A program made the translations under genes and the position numbers. Shown here piece after piece: positions 1-9,441 of a stretch of DNA of 61,662 nt. The DNA lies in IMG/VR virus record IMGVR_UViG_3300042343_000382, positions 1-61,662 of that record; one strand, written 5' to 3'. Source of the stretch: a virus. How positions within the stretch are numbered: position 1 is the stretch's first letter; the number at the start of each line of letters is the position of its first letter. The notes beneath the pieces are model-generated. The model saw nothing but the letters and a program-made list of their open reading frames with translations, ran no database searches and was not told where the DNA came from.

Positions 1-166
1 AGAAGATGTAGCAGCACCACCAGCAGAACCAGTAATCCAAGTTTTGTAACGACGATCTTCTGTTTCAGAAGCTCTGTAACGTACGTGTAAGAATGGTCTC
101 TTAGCGTTTTTACCTAATACTTGGTCGTAAACAGTTGTAGATCCAGCAGGAACTAACACACCATTG
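1..166. repeat. Terminal redundancy, left copy
   Basis: Bases 1-166 match 61497-61662 with one mismatch (127 G versus 61623 A). It lies within the capsid coding sequence. This is what a circularly permuted or circularised genome gives when a contig is opened arbitrarily; it is not a true terminal repeat with its own features. Confidence 0.95.
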
Positions 167-1320
167 ATAGCACCACCAACTACTCCACCACGTGTAGCAG
201 CATCGTTTAAGTATTTCCAGTCAGTTTTGTAGAAGTCGTAACCTCTTCTGAATCCTGTAAATCCTAAGTTCAAAGCCATATCCTTATCGTTATCGAATAA
301 ACCGTAAGATGTACCACCAGCTCCGTAAGAGTTTTGAGCAGCTAACATATCATCGATATCGAAAGAGAACTGACGGTTAACGAATAACACATTCTCTTGG
401 ATAGCACCTTGCTTATCAAGACGTTGGATAATAGTATCAAAGTCAGCTAATGTAGTTGGGTTACCACCACCCCATACGTTTCCTCTTTGAGAAACTGAGT
501 AGAATAAACCTTCAGAACCTTTGTTACCAACAACAGATTGGTTAGCAGCTCCTGAACCAGACTCAGCTGGTACAGCTTCGATCATAGCCAACTCTAAGTA
601 ATCCTCAAATCTCAAACGAGTTTCGTGCTCTGATTTGATGTACCATAAGTAACCTGTAGCTCCGTTCTCAGAAGTAACCTCAACCCATCCGATTTGAGCC
701 ATATCTGAACCAGATACTGCGTACTTATCTTTGATGATGATTGGGCTGTTCTCTAAGATCAAGTCATCAGCCTCTAAAGACTCAACCATTCCTTCAGTTC
801 CTTTTCTGAACTCAGAACCGTAAACGAATGCAGTTACTGTATCAGTAGTTGCAAATGTTTGACCACCACCTTCGTAGTAAGCTACGTCAAAAGTTCCAGC
901 AGCATAGTCAACATCAGTGATGATAGCCTTGTTAGATTTAGAAGCCTCGTTGTTATCTGATAAGATAACTGTTTGACCAATTCTAAATGCAATTCCTCCG
1001 TTACCTGGTACTAAAGTATCACTCACTGTAATAGTAGCTGTATCAGAAGCTGCAGCAGCGTCAGAAGCACAGTTAACATATTTAGTGTGTAAACGACCTT
1101 GCTCTGCCCATTTGATAAGGTCAGAAATAGATGGCATCTCAGCTCCAACTGATCTTAAGAAAGATGCAACTGAACGGTTACCATATCTTTCAAACTCTTT
1201 CTCGTAAGTATCTGGAAGATACTGATTCAAGAAGTCAAAGTTTGTGATGTAATTTGATGCAAGAGTTTTTCTCTCTGCTGAAGGCTGCAAATCAAAGCCT
1301 GGTGTAGATAATACTGACAT
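1..1320 (-). CDS. Major capsid protein, N-terminal 440 residues (split by window ends)
   Basis: The start codon is at 1320 and the frame runs open to base 1. It continues in the copy at the other end of the window (stop at 61407), giving 469 residues on the circular map. The gene lies directly after a charged scaffold-like gene and ends at a strong terminator, which is the usual place for the shell protein. The N-terminus (MSVLSTPGFDLQPSAERKTL) is followed by a mixed alpha/beta protein rich in Gly, Ala, Asp and Asn, with no catalytic motif, as expected for an HK97-fold capsid subunit. I assign the function mainly from context and crAss-like gene order; the fold itself is inferred. Confidence 0.75.
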   Translation of the reverse strand, partial: MSVLSTPGFDLQPSAERKTLASNYITNFDFLNQYLPDTYEKEFERYGNRSVASFLRSVGAEMPSISDLIKWAEQGRLHTKYVNCASDAAAASDTATITVSDTLVPGNGGIAFRIGQTVILSDNNEASKSNKAIITDVDYAAGTFDVAYYEGGGQTFATTDTVTAFVYGSEFRKGTEGMVESLEADDLILENSPIIIKDKYAVSGSDMAQIGWVEVTSENGATGYLWYIKSEHETRLRFEDYLELAMIEAVPAESGSGAANQSVVGNKGSEGLFYSVSQRGNVWGGGNPTTLADFDTIIQRLDKQGAIQENVLFVNRQFSFDIDDMLAAQNSYGAGGTSYGLFDNDKDMALNLGFTGFRRGYDFYKTDWKYLNDAATRGGVVGGAINGVLVPAGSTTVYDQVLGKNAKRPFLHVRYRASETEDRRYKTWITGSAGGAATSS

Positions 1321-1338
1321 TTTTTAATTTTTTAATTG

Positions 1339-2433
1339 TTATTTTATACTTTTAAACTTAAGTCCTCGACCACCACCATCGTCTATACTTTTCACTTTAA
1401 CTCCTGATGAGCTGATAGATTGAGGAGATGTTCTAACCTCCATATCTATATTCTTTGTTTGTTTGGCGGTATCTAATAACGCCTCAGCTTTACCTTGCTC
1501 ATAAAAGAACTTGGCAAATTTTTCAGGATTCATAGCTACAGATAAGGATCTGTGATAACCAACAGCGTCTGAAATTAACCCATCACTATCTAAATACTTA
1601 GATATATAATTTGTCAAATCAGATTGAGACTTCTTTAAGTCTGCTGGATCACCAGGTAAAAACTTTAAATCCTTGTCACCAATATTGAAATCAAAACCTT
1701 TGAAATCTTGGTTGAAAAGTTCCTCCGTCTTCTTCTGAAAATACTCAGACTTTTTGTGACTCTCTTGCTGCACGGTCTGTGCGTCTTGAACGTATTTCTT
1801 GTAAGCGTTGTAGCCTTCCTTATCCTCATCTGGAACTGAGCTACCCCTTGACTCAAGTGGTGACTTGTACTGCTCCTTCTGATCTTCAAAAAACTTCTTA
1901 GCTTTGGCAAGCTCTTTCTTCTTGGCAATTTCTTTTTTCTTAATTTCTTTCTCTTCGTCAAATTCAGAATCATACCCAAATTTATCTTCGATCATATAAT
2001 TAATATCCTCGTCATCCAAGTCTGACTCGGTAACTGAGTAATACTCAGCTAAAAGCTTCTCTGGAGATAGTTTACTGAAGTCCTTACTTAACTTCATAAA
2101 GTCATCAATACCTCTACCAGTCTCTTTCTTATACTTTAAGAATGCTGAAACGTCTGAAGGTAATTCCTCGTTAGCTTCTCTCTCCTTAAATAGTTCATCA
2201 ACAGAGTTGATTTCCTTGTTGTATCTTCCCTTAATATAGGACAATACATCCTCATCCTTTAACTCTGGAGTAGTTGTCTCTTGAACTACCTCTTCAGTTA
2301 CAACCTCTGTTGCAACCTCGTTCGTAGACTCATTATTAAACTTCTCCTCGTGCTTGTCTAATAACTCCTGTTCAATTTCTTGAATAGAGCGTTCCTCCCC
2401 TGCGCCAATATCGCGCACTGTAAAATTTTCCAT
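1339..2433 (-). CDS. Putative scaffolding / head assembly protein
   Basis: This 364-residue, highly charged protein lies immediately upstream of the capsid gene, 18 nt apart. Residues about 5-70 are rich in Glu and Thr. Residues about 145-205 form a Lys/Glu-rich probable coiled coil, and the C-terminus is basic (ends KFKSIK). A charged helical protein directly before the shell gene is the classic scaffold position. There is no protease motif. The function is inferred from position and composition. Confidence 0.55.
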   Translation of the reverse strand: MENFTVRDIGAGEERSIQEIEQELLDKHEEKFNNESTNEVATEVVTEEVVQETTTPELKDEDVLSYIKGRYNKEINSVDELFKEREANEELPSDVSAFLKYKKETGRGIDDFMKLSKDFSKLSPEKLLAEYYSVTESDLDDEDINYMIEDKFGYDSEFDEEKEIKKKEIAKKKELAKAKKFFEDQKEQYKSPLESRGSSVPDEDKEGYNAYKKYVQDAQTVQQESHKKSEYFQKKTEELFNQDFKGFDFNIGDKDLKFLPGDPADLKKSQSDLTNYISKYLDSDGLISDAVGYHRSLSVAMNPEKFAKFFYEQGKAEALLDTAKQTKNIDMEVRTSPQSISSSGVKVKSIDDGGGRGLKFKSIK

Positions 2434-2455
2434 TTGATTTGATTTATTAAATTAT

Positions 2456-2480
2456 TGGCACTAATTTAATATTAGTGCCA
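2456..2480 (-). terminator. Hairpin between Dps-like gene and scaffold gene
   Basis: A perfect 10-bp stem, TGGCACTAAT / ATTAGTGCCA with a 5-nt loop, sits in the 57-nt gap between the minus-strand genes ending at 2491 and starting at 2433. There is no clear U-run after it, so it may be a weak terminator or an RNA-processing/stability hairpin that raises capsid expression relative to upstream genes. Confidence 0.45.
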
Positions 2481-2490
2481 TTTTATAGTT

Positions 2491-2853
2491 TTATGACAGA
2501 GTCAATAAATATTTTAGCTTTGCCGCCTCACCCGAAAGTGATTGAGCTATATTACAGATATCTGGATATCTATTAGCCTCACCATAAGCCTCAAGCTCGT
2601 TGGCGAACATTAGCACCTGATCAGTAAGCTCCATAGCATCTTGTCCTGTTTTCATAGGTTCAATTCGCATTCCCTTGATTCTCTTTCCGCTATACCCCAT
2701 CAACTTCTCAACGACCTCATCCTTGAAGTCTTGCAAGAACTCATAGAACGCACCTGTTGCCTTGTGCTCTGCAAAACTTCTTGTCTCCCAGTGAATCATA
2801 TGGAACTGCTCGTGAAACGTAGCTAATCTCCCTGCGATATCTTCTGTTGTCAT
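2491..2853 (-). CDS. Dps/ferritin-like small helical protein in the head module
   Basis: This is a 120-residue, all-helical protein. Near residues 13-40 it has a Dps-like pattern: FHEQFHMIHWE, then a second His (EHK), then a Tyr-Glu and an Asp-Glu pair (KDEVVEKL). Dps and bacterioferritin-like proteins place their iron-binding His/Asp/Glu residues in such a HW..H..D..E arrangement. It lies between the head fibre and scaffold genes in the late operon, so it may be a virion or assembly protein. Similar small proteins of unknown function occur in other phages. The fold call is inferred. Confidence 0.4.
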   Translation of the reverse strand: MTTEDIAGRLATFHEQFHMIHWETRSFAEHKATGAFYEFLQDFKDEVVEKLMGYSGKRIKGMRIEPMKTGQDAMELTDQVLMFANELEAYGEANRYPDICNIAQSLSGEAAKLKYLLTLS

Positions 2854-2863
2854 ATTGTTTTAT

Positions 2864-3919
2864 TTATGTTAATCTAATTTTTACTACACCTGCTGTATGA
2901 TACATTCCGCCAACAAGCACTCCTCCAGCTGCTGCTGCTGCATCATTAAGGTAGTCACCTGCTACATTTGGAAGTTGACTCGTCAAAGCAACAGTTCCGT
3001 CTGCGTCTGGTAACTTAATTGTTCTACTCGCTGTTTGAGTATCCGCTGACGTTAAAATTACTGTCTTACCAGAAGAAGAAGGTAATCCTATTCTTAAATA
3101 AGGATTAGCGCCAGCCGTAGATACTAACTCTATTTTTCCACCAAGAAAATCGTTTGTTTTTATAGAATCAGCTAATACTGTCATTGTTGTTACACCATCT
3201 GTAATGGTGTTACCTCCAGTTATTGCTTTCTGCAATGTAACATCACTTGTCAAAGCAACAGTTCCCGTTGCGTCTGGCAATGTAATATTTCTGTTTGCTG
3301 TAGGAGTAACTGCCTGTAATATATTAGTAGTCTTTAAACCAGATGCATTTTTAGTAAATGTAATTTTAGTTGTTTCTAAAGTTGTTTTACTAAGTGTCGA
3401 TGTATTTTCAACAGAAACACCATTAGTTAAATCAAATATACCTGTTTTAAAATTACCAGAAACCATAGTGTTTCCGTTATTATATGCTTGCTGTAATGTT
3501 CCAGCTCCTCCAGAGGGTCCTTGTGGTCCTGTAGGTCCTTGTGCACCTGCAGGTCCTACAGCTCCTTGCGAAGCTAATAGTGCCCAGTGTGTTGAATCAA
3601 CATCAGGAGCAGTTGTTCCTGAAGTAGCTAATATACAGAACCAAGACGCACCATCATATCCTACAGCATCGTCTGCTACGTAAGATGTTCCAGACACCCA
3701 AGATCCCTGCCACTCTAATCCTGCTGGTCCTACTGGTCCTGGAGGCCCTGCTGGCCCTTCAACTCCTTGAGGTCCTTCAGCTCCTACACCAACTGTAGCA
3801 GCTAGGTCTTCTATTGTATACGGTTGTGTTTCTGCGTTTAAAGTTGCAGATTTTCTTTCTGTAAGATTTACGTTTTCAGATATTCCTATAAACCTTGTTC
3901 CTGATGGTACTGTTGACAT
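2864..3919 (-). CDS. Collagen-like head fibre / capsid decoration protein
   Basis: This 351-residue fibre protein has Gly-Pro-X collagen-like runs at about residues 50-68 and 117-137. A repeated strand pattern (RTIKLPDADGTVALT and relatives, three copies) follows. The C-terminus is a small Ala/Gly domain, AAAAAGGVLVGGMYHTAG then VVKIRLT. That end resembles the phage head fibre domain typified by phi29 gp8.5, and the gene sits between portal and scaffold. A capsid-attached trimeric fibre is likely; the receptor or ligand is unknown. Confidence 0.6.
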   Translation of the reverse strand: MSTVPSGTRFIGISENVNLTERKSATLNAETQPYTIEDLAATVGVGAEGPQGVEGPAGPPGPVGPAGLEWQGSWVSGTSYVADDAVGYDGASWFCILATSGTTAPDVDSTHWALLASQGAVGPAGAQGPTGPQGPSGGAGTLQQAYNNGNTMVSGNFKTGIFDLTNGVSVENTSTLSKTTLETTKITFTKNASGLKTTNILQAVTPTANRNITLPDATGTVALTSDVTLQKAITGGNTITDGVTTMTVLADSIKTNDFLGGKIELVSTAGANPYLRIGLPSSSGKTVILTSADTQTASRTIKLPDADGTVALTSQLPNVAGDYLNDAAAAAGGVLVGGMYHTAGVVKIRLT

Positions 3920-3935
3920 ATTATTTATTTTTTTG

Positions 3936-3943
3936 CAAAGTTA
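3936..3943 (-). promoter_or_regulatory. Candidate late promoter -7 box (TAACTTTG)
   Basis: On the minus strand this reads TAACTTTG, matching the Bacteroidota -7 consensus TAnnTTTG, 17 nt upstream of the head fibre start. It belongs to a family of similar boxes before late genes. No TTG -33 element is visible. Confidence 0.4.
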
Positions 3944-3960
3944 GTAATTATTTTCTTATA

Positions 3961-6396
3961 TTATCTCGGCTCAAACTCAGCGAATGAAAAATCATCAAGC
4001 GAATCCTCGTTTGATTCGAAGTCAACAGGAGGCAAGTTATTCTTACGCTGCTCAATTAATTTAGATTGAGTTGTTGCCTGCTTCAATATTCTATTGTCCT
4101 TAGCCTTCTCCTTCATCTCGTCCTTCATAGTTATAGCCTGAGCCTCAACACCCCTAAGCTGCATATTCATCTGGAACTCAACATTCATCAACTCAACCTT
4201 TAACTGAGCCTCTGACTTCATCTTTTCTATCTCGTATCCAATCTCTGCCTGCTTGATCATCATCTTAGACTGAGTCTCTGCCTGAATTTGTTGCATAGCG
4301 TTCTGAGCAGCCATCTGCTGAGACTGAGCATTAATCTGAGCTTGCATCTGTTGAGCTTGCATAGCGTTCTGCTGATCCTGCTCCTGCTTCTTACGTCTCT
4401 TAAGTTTAAGCAACTGATTAGCAAGCTTAATGTTATTTATCTCTCTAATATCTATAGCGTCCTCAAGTGTAATCGCATCTCTTGAAAGTGCAACCTGAAT
4501 GTTCTGCTCTAGCTTAGTCTTCTCCTCCTCGTCTGGAGACATCTCTATAAATATACCGAAGTCGTATATGTATATCTCCTTAATCTCTTCAAGAAGGCTT
4601 ACATTGTACTTACCGATCTGCATAGCAAATGTCTCTGCAAAGTCAGAGTACTCTAGTATATCAGCAACCCTATAAGATATAGCCTCAGCTAATCCCTTAG
4701 TTATGCTTAGACTTCCGTCTAGTATGTGTCTTGTGGCTGTGTTTGAGTTTGCCGCTGCAAGCTTCTGTAGACCAACTAAAGAGTTAGGATCTGGCATACT
4801 ACCATCCCTAGCCTCGTTCAATCCTGTCACATCTCTAATCATACTTAGGTAGTGGTTATAACTTCCAATTAACGAAGCTATCTTACCCTGACCGCTGTTA
4901 GAGTTAAGCTCCTGGATAGGAACCCTTGCGTTATTAAACTCACCATCCTGAGTGTAGCTTCTACCGATAACACTACCAGTCTGGAAGTATAATCTAAGCG
5001 CGTCCTCTGGATTGTATGCTGCCCCGTTACCCAAGTCAACCTCGTTAAGTCCATCGGCATCGATGAACACACCGTCAGGTACAACCCTAGAAATAACCTG
5101 CTGTAGCTTTAAGTGAGTAACCTGAATCAAGTCAGCAAATGGTATCATACGTCTAACCAAAGACTCTATGTTACCCTTATACATTCTTGGAGCCACTGCT
5201 ATATAGTTTGGAAGCGCGTGCTGAGATGATGACTTAGGTCTAACCATATTCTTGGAAAGCTCCCACTTCAACATAATGTTAGTACCCATCACCATAATAC
5301 CATCGTACCACACGTCGATAGTCTTCTCTACCTTCTCGAACTTACCGTCCTCCATCATCTCGTTAGGAGGATTAAACGTATCATCCTTCTGAATCATTCT
5401 AACACCGCCTGTGTCTAGTACCTTTTTCTTATAGACAAACTTCTTTGTTGTCTTGTAATTAACATAAAGAAGCGTGGCAGAGTCTCTACTAAACAAGCTG
5501 TTCTGATAGAACTGTGCGTTGTTGTAGTAGTTGTACCAAGACTGGCTGTACTTTGAAATCTCTTCAAGCTGCTCGTTTGTAAGTGTAGGATCTATCTTAA
5601 GTAGTTCAGTAATAGCTACAGTCTTAATCTCTCCCCAGTAGAAGCAATCTCTAAAGTGCGGATCCTCTGTGTAGCTGTGAACGATATTGGCAGGATCTAC
5701 GTAGTCAATCTGAACGCCACTTCCTGGTAGGAACTGGTGCTTAACTAATCCCTTACCAAGTACGGCTAGGTCGTAGTCAACTCTGCTCCTTATGTCTGAG
5801 TACTTGTTGTCCTCTAGTATTGTGTTAATTGCAGTCTCCTCAGCGATTTCTATTGCTGGCTTGTAGTTGATCTGCATAAATAAATTAAGCTCCTCTGAAT
5901 CCTGAGGCAGCTGATCGGCATTTGTATCAAACGCATCAACCCCGAAACTATCCTTTATCTGATTCAGAATATCCTTAGACACCATATCGGTCTCTATCAT
6001 ATCCTGATACTTGCTACGTCTCTCGGCAGATACTGCATCCTGAGCGTAAGCCTTAACTCTAAAAAGTCTGTCAGACATACCGTTAACAACGATATCGACA
6101 AACTTTGGTATAATTGGAATCGGTGTCCAATCTAAATTTAAATGAGAAAGGTCACCATCTACTGATAACTCGTTCTTATATTTAGCAACTGATTGTTCTC
6201 CCCTTGCGTATAACCGAAGACGATGAAACTCACCCCACTGATTATAGAATTTACAAGTTCCACTATCTCGTCTGAACCACTCATATTGCACAGACTGGCA
6301 AATCTGAAGACCGTATTCGTATGTTGCTTTTTCTTTATCAGAAGCAAATTGACTTGGGAAACCTGCAGGATTAATGTTAATGGTTACATCCTTCAT
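3961..6396 (-). CDS. Portal protein
   Basis: This 811-residue protein directly follows the large terminase gene (stop and start adjacent). It resembles crAss-like portals: an N-terminal YEYGLQICQSVQYEWFRRDS region, a conserved core (WTPIPIIPKFVDIVVNGMSD) and a long helical C-terminus. Residues about 680-740 are Gln/Met-rich and probably coiled coil. The portal would form the dodecameric DNA gate at the capsid vertex and dock the terminase. Its length is in the range for crAss-like phages. Identification rests on family resemblance plus gene order. Confidence 0.85.
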   Translation of the reverse strand: MKDVTININPAGFPSQFASDKEKATYEYGLQICQSVQYEWFRRDSGTCKFYNQWGEFHRLRLYARGEQSVAKYKNELSVDGDLSHLNLDWTPIPIIPKFVDIVVNGMSDRLFRVKAYAQDAVSAERRSKYQDMIETDMVSKDILNQIKDSFGVDAFDTNADQLPQDSEELNLFMQINYKPAIEIAEETAINTILEDNKYSDIRSRVDYDLAVLGKGLVKHQFLPGSGVQIDYVDPANIVHSYTEDPHFRDCFYWGEIKTVAITELLKIDPTLTNEQLEEISKYSQSWYNYYNNAQFYQNSLFSRDSATLLYVNYKTTKKFVYKKKVLDTGGVRMIQKDDTFNPPNEMMEDGKFEKVEKTIDVWYDGIMVMGTNIMLKWELSKNMVRPKSSSQHALPNYIAVAPRMYKGNIESLVRRMIPFADLIQVTHLKLQQVISRVVPDGVFIDADGLNEVDLGNGAAYNPEDALRLYFQTGSVIGRSYTQDGEFNNARVPIQELNSNSGQGKIASLIGSYNHYLSMIRDVTGLNEARDGSMPDPNSLVGLQKLAAANSNTATRHILDGSLSITKGLAEAISYRVADILEYSDFAETFAMQIGKYNVSLLEEIKEIYIYDFGIFIEMSPDEEEKTKLEQNIQVALSRDAITLEDAIDIREINNIKLANQLLKLKRRKKQEQDQQNAMQAQQMQAQINAQSQQMAAQNAMQQIQAETQSKMMIKQAEIGYEIEKMKSEAQLKVELMNVEFQMNMQLRGVEAQAITMKDEMKEKAKDNRILKQATTQSKLIEQRKNNLPPVDFESNEDSLDDFSFAEFEPR

Positions 6397-8673
6397 TTAC
6401 TTTATTATTTCGCTATATCTTCCGTTGTTATTATATCTTGCAAATTTAATACTTATTTTCGAATCTTTTTTAACTGCTTGAAACGTGGATCTTTGCGTTG
6501 CCATTATGGCTAACCCTGAGCTAATTGCGGCATCAAACTTGGTCCTGTCGTTTATATCAAACTTAGCCCAGTCCTCCAATGTCTTTGTAAAATACATAGA
6601 GCCCATCTCATCTGGATCCCTGTACGTACCCTCTAGATCTAATCCTACGTACTTCTCTATGTACGACTCAATTCCAGACGCGTGAGCGTGTTTAACATCT
6701 TCAGACGAGTTAGGAATACCCCCTAGCTCTTTCTCTGTCTTAGAGAGCTTGTGAGAGGGTTTGTCAGGTCTGTTTAAAGAGAACGCTCTGTAGCCCCTTG
6801 TCTTGAAGTGATACAGTAGCCTCTGCTTGTTGTTCTCTATAAGCACTGGCATACCATAAAACACACACGCCATAAGAACGTCCTCAAAGAATATCTCTGC
6901 AGTCTGTGGTCTGGCTATGTACTCAAGGAAGAACTCGTTGCTTGGCGCGTTGTCCATATTAAACTTGGTAAGTCCGTGAAGTGCACCCTTAGATCCTCCA
7001 CCACCTACCGTTCCAGATATGTCGTACGGATCACATCCAAAGGCACCAATGTGCTCGTTGCCAGGCTGCTTGTTTCCGTTCCTTGTGATGACGTTATTCA
7101 TAAGCTGATTCGATGGTATCCAAGACACTAAGAACCTACCCCTTACGTCTGGAGTCCAGACAACCGTGCTATCTTCCTTGCCATCCTTCCAGTGGAACGA
7201 GCCCCTTGTAAGAACCCTATCCTTTATAAGTGAATCATTGTAGTCTATCTGCTGGTATATCTTTGTAAGATTAAATATCGATGCCTTGCTCTCGTCTCTA
7301 AACGCGTGACTCTCTGTCCTTGGGAACTGACGATAGAACTCGTTCAGCGCGTCAGGATCATTCTTTAAGGAATCAACCTCATTCTCCCAGAAGTCGATAG
7401 CTCCTATCTTTATAGGTCTTCCATCCACACCCTCTACTGGTGAATTAGGCTGTCTAAAAACAGGCATACCATACCTATCAATATAACCCTCAAAATTCCA
7501 CTCCATAGGAATAAACAGAGCGTATAGTCCTGTCTTTGTTTGTCCATTCGCGTTTCTTGTTGTTATCTTAGAGTCTTCGTATAATTTTTTAAAGTTTCCA
7601 CCCCCCTTTTCCAACGCGTTAACTGTAGATCCCATAAGGCACTTTCCAATGATCTTGCTACCTAACCTTAGACAGGTCTTACGAACCCTCCAACCATTTA
7701 GTATATTGTTTGGTTTTTCTAACTTTCCAGACTCGTCCTCTATAAGTAGCTTTAGTTTTTCACCGTCATACGAGTTGTCAGACGTGTTACTCCAGTCGAT
7801 AGACGTATCCAACCCCTCAAGGTTTGAGTTGTCGCTCTCGTACATATTTTTCTTGGTAATCTTAGACGCTGGCACTCTATAGGCTAGCTCTGTCTTAGGC
7901 TTATCCATACCGTCCATAATAGGCTTGAAGAAGAATGGATAGTTGCTCGATATTGGCACGACCTTATCGGTAAACATCGCCTTAGCATCTCCTCCAGTCT
8001 TTGAGCATATCCCTATCCTAGCATTCTTTGCAAGTGTCGCCACATTTACAGACTCTGACGATGCCATAAACGAAAACCCAGAACGTCTGATCTTTAGATA
8101 TGTCATACCGAAGCATCTATCATCAGCCTTGCAAGCCTCCCAGAATATAAAGAATATCCTGTTAGCCTCTCGGAAGTCAGGGTGACCTACGTCAATCTTT
8201 GTCCACTGAAGGTACATATAATGACTACCTGTTATGTATGTAGGCACACCGTTGTTCATAAAGAACATACCGTCCTCGCGCCTAACGAACTCGTTCTCTA
8301 TGTAGTCAACCCACTTAGCCTTGAAGTCCTTCTGCATTGTGTGCCACTGGAATATAGACTTTATATTGTGCAGCTCCTTTGGATAATCTGCCGCCTCCCA
8401 GTACTGCTTCTCCTTCTTCTCGTCCCTTTTATGTACTATATTTGGGACAAGAGGTAGTGCAATATTAAGTCCGTTTATGTTGTATACCTCACCAATGGTA
8501 CCGTCCTTAGAGATCACGACTATGTCGTACTTCTCATTGTACCCGTACTCCCAAGACCTCTTATTATTCCCACCAGTAAGAATACCTGCAGGAATTAGGT
8601 TATGGATGACGTTACTTAGACCTTCCCTCTGCGAATCCTTTGATTGTAGGTTCTTTTGTTTTTGACTCTCCAT
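6397..8673 (-). CDS. terL: Terminase large subunit
   Basis: This 758-residue packaging motor has an N-terminal ATPase and a C-terminal RNase H-like nuclease. A Walker A-like segment with KIRRSGFSF occurs near residue 190 and a Walker B-like LKLLIEDES near 310. The nuclease domain has the acidic motif IGAFGCDPYD near 540 and later acidic residues. It is longer than typical terminases, as in crAss-like phages. It overlaps the small upstream gene by 62 nt and is followed directly by the portal, the classical packaging order. Confidence 0.88.
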   Translation of the reverse strand: MESQKQKNLQSKDSQREGLSNVIHNLIPAGILTGGNNKRSWEYGYNEKYDIVVISKDGTIGEVYNINGLNIALPLVPNIVHKRDEKKEKQYWEAADYPKELHNIKSIFQWHTMQKDFKAKWVDYIENEFVRREDGMFFMNNGVPTYITGSHYMYLQWTKIDVGHPDFREANRIFFIFWEACKADDRCFGMTYLKIRRSGFSFMASSESVNVATLAKNARIGICSKTGGDAKAMFTDKVVPISSNYPFFFKPIMDGMDKPKTELAYRVPASKITKKNMYESDNSNLEGLDTSIDWSNTSDNSYDGEKLKLLIEDESGKLEKPNNILNGWRVRKTCLRLGSKIIGKCLMGSTVNALEKGGGNFKKLYEDSKITTRNANGQTKTGLYALFIPMEWNFEGYIDRYGMPVFRQPNSPVEGVDGRPIKIGAIDFWENEVDSLKNDPDALNEFYRQFPRTESHAFRDESKASIFNLTKIYQQIDYNDSLIKDRVLTRGSFHWKDGKEDSTVVWTPDVRGRFLVSWIPSNQLMNNVITRNGNKQPGNEHIGAFGCDPYDISGTVGGGGSKGALHGLTKFNMDNAPSNEFFLEYIARPQTAEIFFEDVLMACVFYGMPVLIENNKQRLLYHFKTRGYRAFSLNRPDKPSHKLSKTEKELGGIPNSSEDVKHAHASGIESYIEKYVGLDLEGTYRDPDEMGSMYFTKTLEDWAKFDINDRTKFDAAISSGLAIMATQRSTFQAVKKDSKISIKFARYNNNGRYSEIIK

Positions 8674-8884
8674 TGATTAACTCCTTCTCTAATTCGATTC
8701 GATTAAGTATAGCGAAGGCATCTTCTATTGCTAAACGTTTTGAAGATGCAGCTGTCTTTAATTTGTCAGCAGACAAATCGGTATCATCACCAGTGATAAT
8801 CTTATCCTCGGCAACCTTTATAAGTTCTTCTACAGCCTTGTATCCAGCCTCAATGATTCTCTTCTTTATATCTGTTAGTTCCAT
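8612..8884 (-). CDS. Candidate small terminase subunit
   Basis: This 90-residue helical protein is encoded just upstream of and overlapping the large terminase. Small terminase subunits recognise viral DNA and are usually short helical proteins in this position. No clear helix-turn-helix signature is visible, so the call rests on position and size. Confidence 0.45.
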   Translation of the reverse strand: MELTDIKKRIIEAGYKAVEELIKVAEDKIITGDDTDLSADKLKTAASSKRLAIEDAFAILNRIELEKELINGESKTKEPTIKGFAEGRSK

Positions 8885-9441
8885 TTGATTGTAATATTTT
8901 TAGTGAACATCCTGTACAGCTTTTCTCCGTCAATGTTAAACTCGTACTCGCTATCTGGCTCGAACGAAACCTCATCACCCTCTACAACTCCTAAATCTCT
9001 AAGCTCATCGTTTGAGTACTTAACAACTCCAATAAGCGGTTCAAATACTCCTCCCTTGCTTATGTATGACTCACGAGTCTTCACTGGCTTTATAAAGCAG
9101 TATTTAGAGTGTGTCCTCCACTTTCCGTTATGATTATACATAAAGTACTGGTCCTCATCAACAAAGAAGAGGTCATCCTTCAAGAAGCTTGTTCCGCTCC
9201 TTTCTTGACCTTTCATATCGTAGTAAATCTTAAACGTGTTGTGGTGAACTAGAAGTATGTCACCGACACAGATGTCGCCAACATAGTTGTTAGGGACTGA
9301 CACAACCTCAGCAAACCTGTTTGTTGCCGTGTGGTCCTCCTGAGATACACTGGTTATAAAGTTGATATCGCCTATCTTCTTTATATTGTCGTACCTCCTA
9401 CCGTTTGTAGGTCTAACGACAAAGTAAAATGGCGATTTCAT
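8875..9441 (-). CDS. Phage beta-barrel protein, possibly GroES-fold
   Basis: This 188-residue protein is predicted to be mostly beta. Two segments resemble the barrel core of GroES-type proteins: VGDILLVHHNTFKIYY near residue 58 and VVEGDEVSFEPDSEYEFNID near 152, both with the GD-hydrophobic turn of co-chaperonins. Proteins with the VHHN core are found in other phages next to packaging genes. It overlaps its neighbours by a few bases. The co-chaperonin link is only a pattern-based guess; a genuine GroES is encoded elsewhere at 21148. Confidence 0.35.
   Translation of the reverse strand: MKSPFYFVVRPTNGRRYDNIKKIGDINFITSVSQEDHTATNRFAEVVSVPNNYVGDICVGDILLVHHNTFKIYYDMKGQERSGTSFLKDDLFFVDEDQYFMYNHNGKWRTHSKYCFIKPVKTRESYISKGGVFEPLIGVVKYSNDELRDLGVVEGDEVSFEPDSEYEFNIDGEKLYRMFTKNITIKWN

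Noticed and set aside
6430-6437. TAAATTTG box on the minus strand before the portal gene
   Set aside because: It lies inside the terminase coding sequence and follows codon constraints; TAnnTTTG occurs often by chance in AT-rich DNA.
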